Source: Nitrospirota bacterium
GTDB lineage: Bacteria > Nitrospirota > UBA9217
Direction of reading: 5' to 3'
DNA length: 12,058 nt
Assembly: GCA_013334545.1 (NCBI GenBank)
Contig: JAAXXJ010000071.1
Coordinates: 1 to 12,058, forward strand
Shown here: piece by piece, positions 7,141-12,058 of the stretch
How positions within the stretch are numbered: position 1 is the first letter of the stretch
Layout of the letters: each line of letters starts with the position of its first letter
Program-made: the position numbers and the translations under genes
Notes under the pieces: model-generated
What the model saw: only the letters and a program-made list of their open reading frames with translations
The model's database searches: none
What the model was told of the DNA's origin: nothing

Positions 7141-8112
7141 ATGAGCGAGAGGGAACGGTCGGTCGATGACGTTATGGGCGCGGAGCCGTATGGCGAAGAG
7201 CTTGATGAAAAGGACGCACAGGACAGGCTGAACCAGAAGGAACAACCGGACACCGGCGACGACGAGGCGGGCTCATCCCAAAAAGGCCTCGATGCCATCA
7301 AGTATTACCTCAAGGAAATCCGCAGGACGCCCCTCCTTACCTTCGAACAGGAACAATCACTCGCGAAGTTGATCGCCCAAGGCGACCAGGACGCCCGTGC
7401 ACGGATGATCGAAGCAAACCTGCGACTGGTGGTCGCTATCGGGAAGAAATACATCAATCGCGGTCTCCCGTTCTCCGATATCATCGAAGAGGGCAACCTA
7501 GGGCTCATCCGCGCTGTCGAGAAGTTCCAATACCAGCGGGGATTCAAATTCAGCACCTATGCGTCCTGGTGGATCAAACAATCGATAGAACGGGCCATCG
7601 TGAACCAGACACGCACGATCCGACTTCCCGTGCACATCGCCGAGATCGTGAATTCCTACATGCGCGCTAATCGCCAGCTGACCCAGAAGCTCGGCCGGGA
7701 CCCCTCGGCAGAGGAGGTCGCCAAGAAGATGAAGGTGACCGTAGACAAGGTTCGGAGCATCTCTCAGGTGGTTCGTGAGACCTATTCCCTGGACATGCTC
7801 ATCGGCGACCAGGAAGAGGACACGCTCAAGGACATCCTTCAGGACACCAACGCCTTGTCTCCGGCGAGCTTTTCCGACGATATCCGCCGGAGAGAGCACA
7901 TTGACGACTGGCTGAAGCAGCTTTCGGTGAGCGAAAAGAAGGTCGTGGAAATGCGGTTCGGCCTGAACGACGGCGAGCCCATGACCCTGGACAGCATCGG
8001 CAAGGAGTTCGGCATCACCCGGGAGCGGGTGCGTCAGATCGAGACGCAGGCGCTGAACAAGCTCCGGGCCATTACCAAGCGGAAGAAGATAGATCTCGAA
8101 GGAATGCTGTAA
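7141..8112 (+). CDS. rpoS: RNA polymerase sigma-70 family factor, RpoS-like
   Basis: A protein of 323 residues that directs core RNA polymerase to promoters. After an acidic, poorly conserved first ~45 residues come region 1.2 (KYYLKEIRRTPLLTFEQEQ) and regions 2.1-2.2 (about 85-130, with DIIEEGNLGLIRAVEKF from 113). Region 2.4 contains YASWWIKQSIERAI (about 140-155), which recognises the -10. Region 3 follows, then region 4.2 (281-311, TLDSIGKEFGITRERVRQIE), which recognises the -35. There is no region 1.1 and no long non-conserved insert. With the length, this fits the RpoS-like group 2 factors of deltaproteobacteria rather than a full housekeeping RpoD. The RpoS name is a best guess, since neither surE nor nlpD is adjacent. 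ATG 7141 is preceded closely by AGGGGAG (7131-7137). The gene is probably transcribed with, or through, tRNA-Pro. Confidence 0.92.
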   Translation: MSERERSVDDVMGAEPYGEELDEKDAQDRLNQKEQPDTGDDEAGSSQKGLDAIKYYLKEIRRTPLLTFEQEQSLAKLIAQGDQDARARMIEANLRLVVAIGKKYINRGLPFSDIIEEGNLGLIRAVEKFQYQRGFKFSTYASWWIKQSIERAIVNQTRTIRLPVHIAEIVNSYMRANRQLTQKLGRDPSAEEVAKKMKVTVDKVRSISQVVRETYSLDMLIGDQEEDTLKDILQDTNALSPASFSDDIRRREHIDDWLKQLSVSEKKVVEMRFGLNDGEPMTLDSIGKEFGITRERVRQIETQALNKLRAITKRKKIDLEGML

Positions 8113-8126
8113 GGATCTGATTCAAG

Positions 8127-8185
8127 ATTCAATATTCAAAATTCAAAGTGGGCTGATCATGAATGTTCAATTTTGAATGTTGAAT
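8127..8185. repeat. AT-rich inverted repeat between the sigma-factor gene and tRNA-Arg
   Basis: Two 20-base arms (8127-8146 and 8166-8185) built from ATTCAA-like units are inverted repeats of each other. There is one C-C mismatch and one pair that would be G-U in RNA. A 19-base loop contains TGATCA. The composition is far more AT-rich than the surroundings. It starts 15 bases after the sigma-factor stop, so it could work as a 3' stabiliser or a terminator. No uninterrupted T-tract follows, which makes a classic intrinsic terminator less likely. A small dispersed palindromic element is another reading. Confidence 0.7.
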
Positions 8186-8198
8186 TTGTTGTCTTCGC

Positions 8199-8275
8199 GC
8201 CCCTGTAGCTCAGGTGGATAGAGCAGCGGTTTCCTAAACCGCGTGCCGGGTGTTCGAATCACCCCAGGGGCACCA
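8199..8275 (+). tRNA. tRNA-Arg (anticodon CCT)
   Basis: A complete 77-base tRNA. The acceptor stem GCCCCTG pairs with CAGGGGC (8265-8271), the discriminator is A8272 and CCA is encoded (8273-8275). The anticodon stem GCGGT/ACCGC encloses loop TTCCTAA, so the anticodon is CCT and it reads AGG. The T-loop TTCGAAT is standard. No strong promoter is seen in the short gap upstream, so it may depend on transcription from the sigma-factor unit. Confidence 0.97.
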
Positions 8276-8318
8276 ATAAAGCTTAGTGAAGTCGGTCACC
8301 ACGTAGCCGGCTTTATTG
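8274..8318 (+). terminator. Possible terminator after tRNA-Arg
   Basis: CAATAAAGC (8274-8282) and GCTTTATTG (8310-8318) are a perfect 9-base inverted repeat. A CGG/CCG pair lies inside it (8293-8295, 8307-8309), and TTCTTT follows. The left arm takes in the CA of the tRNA tail, so folding would compete with 3' processing. The stem is AT-rich and the T-run is interrupted, so a terminator role is only suggested. Confidence 0.4.
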
Positions 8319-8343
8319 TTCTTTGTCAAAACAGAGATGACTC

Positions 8344-8360
8344 CATGATTAATTATCATG
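8344..8360. promoter_or_regulatory. Operator-like palindrome
   Basis: CATGAT and ATCATG form perfect 6-base arms around the centre TAATT, giving a 17-base dyad typical in size of a dimeric regulator site. It stands about 190 bases upstream of the nearest promoter I can see, so its target is unclear and chance occurrence is possible. Confidence 0.3.
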
Positions 8361-8549
8361 CATGAATCGGTCAAGAAGAACATGTAAACGGGAAACTGTC
8401 AGTGCCCTTCGATCATCGCATTTCGTCGGCAAAGCCGCATTGCGTGAGCTTGTATCATACCGGTTTTGTCCTAATCTTCCTCCTGGTTTGCCCTCCGTTC
8501 GCCGATTTCCCCAAACGATAATATGTTCTGTGAAATCAAGGTTTTTATC

Positions 8550-8578
8550 TTGACAAACAACCGGAAATTTCATAGAAT
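8550..8578 (+). promoter_or_regulatory. Strong promoter for tRNA-Val and probably thrS
   Basis: TTGACA (8550-8555), exactly 17 bases, then TAGAAT (8573-8578, five of six consensus bases). Initiation near 8585 would leave about 15 bases before the tRNA 5' end at 8600. No terminator or second promoter is evident between the tRNA and thrS, so the thrS-infC-rpmI-rplT transcript may begin here. Confidence 0.8.
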
Positions 8579-8599
8579 TCACGGTCACTAAAGGACCAC

Positions 8600-8674
8600 A
8601 GGCTCGTAGCTCAGGGGGAGAGCGCTACCTTGACACGGTAGAGGTCGGCGGTTCGAAACCGCCCGGGCCTACCA
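8600..8674 (+). tRNA. tRNA-Val (anticodon GAC)
   Basis: A complete 75-base tRNA. The acceptor AGGCTCG pairs with CGGGCCT (8664-8670), including one G-U pair and an A1-U72 end pair, which is less common than G1-C72. The discriminator is A and CCA is encoded (8672-8674). The anticodon stem CTACC/GGTAG encloses TTGACAC, so the anticodon is GAC and reads GTC/GTT. The T-arm is GGCGG-TTCGAAA-CCGCC. It lies 42 bases upstream of thrS. Confidence 0.97.
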
Positions 8675-8716
8675 TTTTCCTTGGTATATCAACACGATAA
8701 GAGAACATGACAAGCT

Positions 8717-10657
8717 ATGAGTGAGATACGGCTGAGGTTGCCTGACGGCTCCGAAAGACGGGTGCCCGCAGGCATCACCGGTCAGGGAGTAGCCGAGAAG
8801 ATTGGTTCCCGCCTGGCAAAGGACGCCCTCGCCATCAAGATCGATGGACGGCTTCAGGACCTGAACCTTCCTGTTGAGCACGATGCTTCCATTGCGATCC
8901 TCACGTTTGACAGCAATGAGGGACACGAAGTGTACTGGCACAGCACTTCGCACCTTATGGCGCATGCGGTCAAGCAGCTCTTTCCGCAGGCGAAGCTTGC
9001 CATCGGTCCCGCGATCGAAGAGGGTTTCTATTACGATTTCGACCTCGAACGTCCCTTTGCGCCCGAGGACCTCGAGAAGATCGAAAAGAAAATGACGGAG
9101 CTGGCCAAAGCGGCCACGCCGATCACCAGAAAAGACATTTCCAAGGCCGATGCCTTGGCGTTCTTTAACAACAGAGGCGAGAGCTACAAGGCGGAGCTTA
9201 TCAGCGAACTGCCCGATGAAGCGATCTCGATCTATGAGCAGGGGGACTTTGCCGACCTTTGCCGCGGTCCCCACGTGCCGTCCACGGCCAGGATCAAGGC
9301 GTTCAAGCTGCTTTCCATTGCAGGCGCCTACTGGCGCGGTAGCGAGAAGAACAAGATGCTTCAGCGCATCTACGGCATATCGTTCCCGAACAAGGAAGCG
9401 TTGGATGAATACGTCACGCGGCTTGAAGAGATCAAGAGGCGCGATCACCGGAAGCTCGGCAAGGACCTGGACCTGTTCTCCATCTCCGAGGAATCCGGCG
9501 GCGGACTGGTCCTGTGGCATCCGAAGGGCGCGCTGATCCGGAAAACCATCGAGGATTTCTGGCGCGACGAGCACTTGAAGAGCGGATACGATTTCGTGTA
9601 TTCTCCTCATGTCGGACGCGGTTCTTTGTGGGAAACGTCGGGCCATCTCGGTTTTTACCGGGAGAACATGTATTCCTCCATGGATATCGAGGGGCAGGAA
9701 TATTATGTAAAGCCGATGAACTGCCCGTTCCATATCATGATCTACAAGAACAAGCTGCGCTCGTACCGGGAACTGCCACTGCGGTATGCGGAACTGGGTA
9801 CGGTATACCGGTTCGAGCGCTCGGGCGTGCTGCATGGGTTGCTTCGCGTTCGCGGATTTACTCAAGACGACGCGCATATTTTCGTGGCCCCCGAAGACAT
9901 GGAAACAGAGGTCGTCACCGTTCTCGCGTTTGTGGTCAAGATGCTTCGGACATTCGGGTTTGATGATTTTAAGGCCTATGTTGCCACGCGACCGGAAAAG
10001 TCAGTGGGAGAGAATTCCCGCTGGGAGCAGGCTACCCAAGCCCTCAAGGTCGCTGCTGAGAAGGTCGGCCTGAGCTACGAAATAGATGAGGGCGGGGGCG
10101 CTTTCTACGGGCCGAAGATCGATATCAAGATCAAGGACGCCCTTGGACGGCTGTGGCAGTGTTCCACAGTCCAGTTCGATTTTAACATGTCGGAACGGTT
10201 TGATATGACCTTTGTCGGCGTGGACAACCAGGCGCACCGGCCCTACATGATCCATCGTGCGCTCCTGGGATCGATTGAACGGTTCTTCGGCATGCTGATC
10301 GAACACTATGCCGGCGCATTCCCGGTGTGGCTCGCTCCGGTGCAGGCAAAGGTCCTGTCCATCTCCGACAAGCAGTTCGACTATGCCAAGGGTGTGCGCG
10401 ACCGGCTCCGAGCAGCAGGCATCCGGGCGGAACTGGATCCCCGGTCCGAGAAGATCGGCTTCAAGATACGCGAGGCTGCCATGGAAAAGGTGCCTTACAT
10501 CCTGGTGGTGGGGGACAAAGAGATCGAGCAGAAAACGGTGGCAGTGCGCGAACGGGGCGGAAAAGACCTCGGTGCCATGCCGCTTGATGACTTTATAAAC
10601 CGTGTAACGGATATCATTGCCGGCAAAAGCATGACAACAGAATTGACAAGGGGGTGA
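8717..10657 (+). CDS. thrS: Threonine--tRNA ligase
   Basis: A full-length class II synthetase (646 residues) that charges tRNA-Thr with threonine. The order is a TGS domain (1-~62) and an editing/SAD domain with H75, H79, C182 and H186. The catalytic core follows, with the zinc ligands C336 (in MNCPFH), H387 (in DAHIF) and H513 (in MIHRALLG), then the anticodon-binding domain (about 545-640). Spacing of the editing and zinc residues matches the E. coli enzyme to within two residues, so full activity and proofreading are expected. ATG 8717 begins the TGS domain directly. Upstream there is only a weak AAGAGA and an out-of-frame ATG at 8707, so translation initiation may be inefficient or regulated. 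The gene heads the conserved thrS-infC-rpmI-rplT order. I saw no T-box leader. Confidence 0.98.
   Translation: MSEIRLRLPDGSERRVPAGITGQGVAEKIGSRLAKDALAIKIDGRLQDLNLPVEHDASIAILTFDSNEGHEVYWHSTSHLMAHAVKQLFPQAKLAIGPAIEEGFYYDFDLERPFAPEDLEKIEKKMTELAKAATPITRKDISKADALAFFNNRGESYKAELISELPDEAISIYEQGDFADLCRGPHVPSTARIKAFKLLSIAGAYWRGSEKNKMLQRIYGISFPNKEALDEYVTRLEEIKRRDHRKLGKDLDLFSISEESGGGLVLWHPKGALIRKTIEDFWRDEHLKSGYDFVYSPHVGRGSLWETSGHLGFYRENMYSSMDIEGQEYYVKPMNCPFHIMIYKNKLRSYRELPLRYAELGTVYRFERSGVLHGLLRVRGFTQDDAHIFVAPEDMETEVVTVLAFVVKMLRTFGFDDFKAYVATRPEKSVGENSRWEQATQALKVAAEKVGLSYEIDEGGGAFYGPKIDIKIKDALGRLWQCSTVQFDFNMSERFDMTFVGVDNQAHRPYMIHRALLGSIERFFGMLIEHYAGAFPVWLAPVQAKVLSISDKQFDYAKGVRDRLRAAGIRAELDPRSEKIGFKIREAAMEKVPYILVVGDKEIEQKTVAVRERGGKDLGAMPLDDFINRVTDIIAGKSMTTELTRG
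10648..10657 (+). promoter_or_regulatory. Near-perfect ribosome binding site that decides the infC start
   Basis: AAGGGGGTGA matches the consensus AAGGAGGTGA at nine of ten positions and overlaps the thrS stop codon. The TTG at 10658 would be only 3 bases from the core of the site. The in-frame ATT at 10664 is 9 bases away, which is normal spacing. Confidence 0.75.
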
Positions 10658-10663
10658 TTGTTT

Positions 10664-11182
10664 ATTTCTAAGATAACGACAAGGATCAATCATTTGATCA
10701 GGGCCAGGGAGGTGCGCGTCATCGCTTCGGAAGGCGAGCAGCTCGGGGTCATGCTGCTCCGCGAGGCGCTCCAGAAGGCCGAGGAAGCAGGGCTCGACCT
10801 GGTGGAGGTGGCGCCGACAGCGGTCCCGCCGGTCTGCCGAATCATGGACTTCGGCAAGTACAAGTACGAGATGAACAAAAAGGCCCATGAGTCCAAAAAA
10901 CATCAGACGGTCATTGCCGTCAAGGAGATCAAGCTCAGGCCGCGGACCGACGACCACGATATCGCGTTCAAGACGAACAACATCAAGCGTTTCCTGGAGG
11001 ACGGCGACAAGGTGAAGGTCAGCATCATGTTCCGGGGCAGGGAAATGGCCCATCCAGAGCAGGGACGGGCGCTGCTTGAACGCATCGTGAAGGACCTCGA
11101 GCAGGTTGCCATCGTTGAACAGCACCCGCGTATGGAAGGAAGGAACATGTACCTGATGCTTGCTGCAAAACCCCAGAAATGA
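10664..11182 (+). CDS. infC: Translation initiation factor IF-3
   Basis: About 172 residues. IF-3 binds the 30S subunit, keeps it apart from 50S and checks start-codon and initiator-tRNA pairing. The N-terminal domain has INHLIRAREVRVI and GLDLVEVAP, with a linker around CRIMDFGKYKYE. The C-terminal domain has VKEIKLRPRTDDHD and KVSIMFRGREMAHPEQG. No ATG or GTG lies at the expected N-terminus. I place the start at ATT 10664 because of spacing to the ribosome site and because AUU is the conserved start of infC in many bacteria, where it allows IF-3 to repress its own translation. TTG 10658 (174 residues) is the alternative that standard gene finders would choose. The gene follows thrS with almost no gap and precedes rpmI by 90 bases. 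Confidence 0.95.
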   Translation: MSKITTRINHLIRAREVRVIASEGEQLGVMLLREALQKAEEAGLDLVEVAPTAVPPVCRIMDFGKYKYEMNKKAHESKKHQTVIAVKEIKLRPRTDDHDIAFKTNNIKRFLEDGDKVKVSIMFRGREMAHPEQGRALLERIVKDLEQVAIVEQHPRMEGRNMYLMLAAKPQK

Positions 11183-11186
11183 TCCG

Positions 11187-11223
11187 GGGCCCGGCCTGAG
11201 AGAGGTGACCGGCAAAGGGTCCC
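11187..11223 (+). promoter_or_regulatory. Possible RNA hairpin between infC and rpmI
   Basis: GGG (11187-11189) and CCC (11190-11192) can pair with CCC (11221-11223) and GGG (11217-11219) across a one-base bulge. An inner GCC/GGC pairing (11194-11196 with 11211-11213) extends it. No T-tract follows, so it is not a terminator. In E. coli and Bacillus this operon is repressed by L20 binding a leader structure, and a similar role is possible but not shown here. Confidence 0.35.
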
Positions 11224-11272
11224 GTAACTATTATTGGCGACTTATCATAGACGTGAGGGAAAGGGGAGCACC

Positions 11273-11479
11273 ATGGCAAAGATGAAATTAAAGACGAACC
11301 GGAGCGCCGCCAAGAGGCTCAAGGTGACCGGATCAGGCAAGGTGATGCGGCGGAAGGGCTGGAAGGGCCATCTGCTGACCGGCAAGAACGCCACCCGGAA
11401 ACGCCGGCTGACCGGCTCGGTGGAAGTGAACAAGGACAATCTCACGAACATCAAGCGGATGCTCCCGTACGGGAACTAA
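11273..11479 (+). CDS. rpmI: 50S ribosomal protein L35
   Basis: A small, very basic protein (68 residues). Its sequence, MAKMKLKTNRSAAKRLKVT near the start and a KRMLPYGN end, is typical of bacterial L35, a structural part of the large ribosomal subunit. ATG 11273 follows AAGGGGAG (11261-11268). The protein is complete and normal in length for the family. It sits between infC and rplT as in most bacteria and is probably cotranscribed with both. Confidence 0.97.
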   Translation: MAKMKLKTNRSAAKRLKVTGSGKVMRRKGWKGHLLTGKNATRKRRLTGSVEVNKDNLTNIKRMLPYGN

Positions 11480-11503
11480 GGACTGATTGACCATGAGCTG
11501 CAG

Positions 11504-11540
11504 AGGATGCGGAGAGCATCAGGGAAAAGGCATCCTGATC
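11504..11540 (+). promoter_or_regulatory. Alternative RNA pairings between rpmI and rplT
   Basis: The 113-base gap before rplT is longer than usual and holds competing inverted repeats. GATGC (11506-11510) can pair with GCATC (11516-11520). AGGATGC (11504-11510) can pair with GCATCCT (11530-11536). ATCAGG (11518-11523) can pair with CCTGAT (11534-11539). These structures exclude one another, as in switch-like leaders. A link to L20 autoregulation is inference only. Confidence 0.35.
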
Positions 11541-11592
11541 TCCCGCGAATCCTTCGGGTGAGCAGGGATCTATTTACGAGGAGGATAGTACA

Positions 11593-11704
11593 ATGCCGAG
11601 AGCAAAAGGTGGCCCGAAAACGCGGGCCAGATCGGCGCTGCCGCCGCGCCCTCACGCTCCCCAAAACGCTCGACTCAAGATCTGCTCAGCGGGCTTAGCG
11701 CAAC
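11593..11704 (+). pseudogene. rplT: 50S ribosomal protein L20, only the first ~13 codons intact
   Basis: ATG 11593 has a strong site, GAGGAGG (11578-11584), eight bases upstream. It opens with MPRAKGGPKTRAR, the standard L20 N-terminus. From about 11632 the frame stops resembling L20. A weak resemblance (RRALTLPK for the expected RRxLKLAK) appears in a different frame around 11640-11665, as if bases had been inserted and miscalled. The original frame then runs into the foreign segment and stops at 11728-11730. L20 binds 23S rRNA early in 50S assembly and is normally needed for growth, so natural loss here is unlikely. I think the break comes from a bad join, and the intact gene exists in the real genome. 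Confidence 0.75.
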
Positions 11705-11705
11705 T
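11632..11705. other. Probable chimeric junction
   Basis: Left of this interval the DNA is GC-rich and in conserved ribosomal operon order. Right of it the DNA is AT-rich and belongs to a gene on the other strand. Homology to L20 and to IMP dehydrogenase both end inside it, and neither gene reaches a natural end. No insertion-sequence ends, target duplication or integrase is visible. Confidence 0.7.
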
Positions 11706-12058
11706 GAACCAGAGCCAATGCCAACTTTGATACCATCAGCGCCAGCATTTATAAGATCTAGGGCCCCTTGAGCAGTAGCTACGTTTCCGCCAATTACTTC
11801 GACGTTAGGGTATTTCTTTTTGATAGCTTTGATAGTATTGATAGCGTTATCTGAATGTCCATGAGCAATGTCTACGACTAGGACGTCAACTTCAGCCTTT
11901 ACTAGAGAATCTACTCTGTCCATAAAGCCTTCGCGTACGCCAATTGCGGCTCCTACTAGCAATCTTCCTTTTTTGTCTTTGCTAGCATTGCCATTGCCGT
12001 AGTTTTGGACAATATCAGTAGCTGTTATCAAACCTTTTATTTTAAAATTTTCATCAAC
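11705..12058 (-). CDS. guaB: IMP dehydrogenase, internal fragment
   Basis: The - strand frame is open at 12058 and gives about 118 recognisable residues. It begins in the end of a CBS domain (IKGLITATDIV). It then returns to the catalytic barrel: GRLLVGAAIG, VDVLVVDIAHGHS, VIGGNVATAQGA and GADGIKVGIGSGS. The enzyme oxidises IMP to XMP in guanine nucleotide synthesis. Homology ends just before the catalytic cysteine loop (normally GSxCTTR). The frame then reads into junction sequence and stops at 11675. The fragment therefore lacks the active-site cysteine, and both gene ends are missing. Its AT-rich codons, such as AAA and ATT/ATA, differ sharply from every other gene here, so it likely comes from another organism. 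I cannot tell whether that is an archaeon or a low-GC bacterium. Confidence 0.88.

Larger units (their letters stand above)
8276..8599. other. Gene-free stretch between tRNA-Arg and tRNA-Val
   Basis: These 324 bases hold no convincing gene. The longest frames (about 60-80 codons on either strand) have no recognisable domain and no ribosome site. What can be seen is the possible terminator at the left end, a 17-base operator-like palindrome (8344-8360), a small GC hairpin around 8417-8444 and the tRNA-Val promoter at 8550-8578. Confidence 0.6.

Noticed and set aside
8362..8553. A 63-codon frame between tRNA-Arg and tRNA-Val
   Set aside because: It has no ribosome site, no recognisable motif and overlaps the tRNA-Val promoter.
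8675..8716. T-box leader for thrS
   Set aside because: The gap is only 42 bases and has no T-box motif or terminator; the tRNA-Val gene fills the upstream region.
8669..9877. A 402-codon frame on the - strand opposite thrS
   Set aside because: It is antisense to a gene whose catalytic residues are all in place, and has shadow-type composition.
10001..11215. A 404-codon frame on the - strand opposite the end of thrS and infC
   Set aside because: It runs across two well-supported genes and shows no recognisable domain.

Overview
The window is bacterial chromosome, GC-rich by eye over about the first 11.6 kb. Nearly all genes are on the + strand. The gene order, the zinc-ribbon/receiver, HD-GYP and prohibitin-type proteins and the RpoS-like sigma factor suggest Nitrospirota or a deltaproteobacterial (Desulfobacterota-like) lineage. 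That placement is inference, not a database result.

Layout. 1-264 is the 3' end of a 2-oxoacid:ferredoxin oxidoreductase gamma subunit. A promoter with almost no leader (339-367) precedes a run of three genes: a HEAT-repeat protein (375-2471), an HD-GYP phosphodiesterase (2446-3885) and a prohibitin/SPFH membrane protein (3919-4785). The first two share a related N-terminal domain. A second promoter (4863-4891) drives a rhomboid protease (4976-5674), which overlaps by ATGA a zinc-ribbon/receiver protein (5671-6948). Then come tRNA-Pro(CGG), an RpoS-like sigma factor (7141-8112), an AT-rich inverted repeat, tRNA-Arg(CCT), a 324-base gene-free stretch, and tRNA-Val(GAC). These lead into the classic translation cluster thrS-infC-rpmI-rplT. 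infC has the signature of an AUU start, and structured gaps lie before rpmI and rplT.

The last ~430 bases are anomalous. rplT begins correctly at 11593 but loses homology after about 13 codons. From about 11705 the sequence is AT-rich and encodes, on the - strand, an internal piece of IMP dehydrogenase with unrelated codon use. Both genes are broken at the same place, so I read 11632-11705 as a chimeric join (assembly or cloning) rather than natural gene order.

Functional reading. The left half is envelope and second-messenger signalling: c-di-GMP turnover, an SPFH scaffold, intramembrane proteolysis and an atypical receiver. The right half is translation and transcription housekeeping. I found no mobile element, CRISPR array, defence system or convincing wholly new system. 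The best candidates for novelty are the N-terminal domain shared by the adjacent HEAT and HD-GYP proteins and the architecture of the zinc-ribbon/receiver protein.
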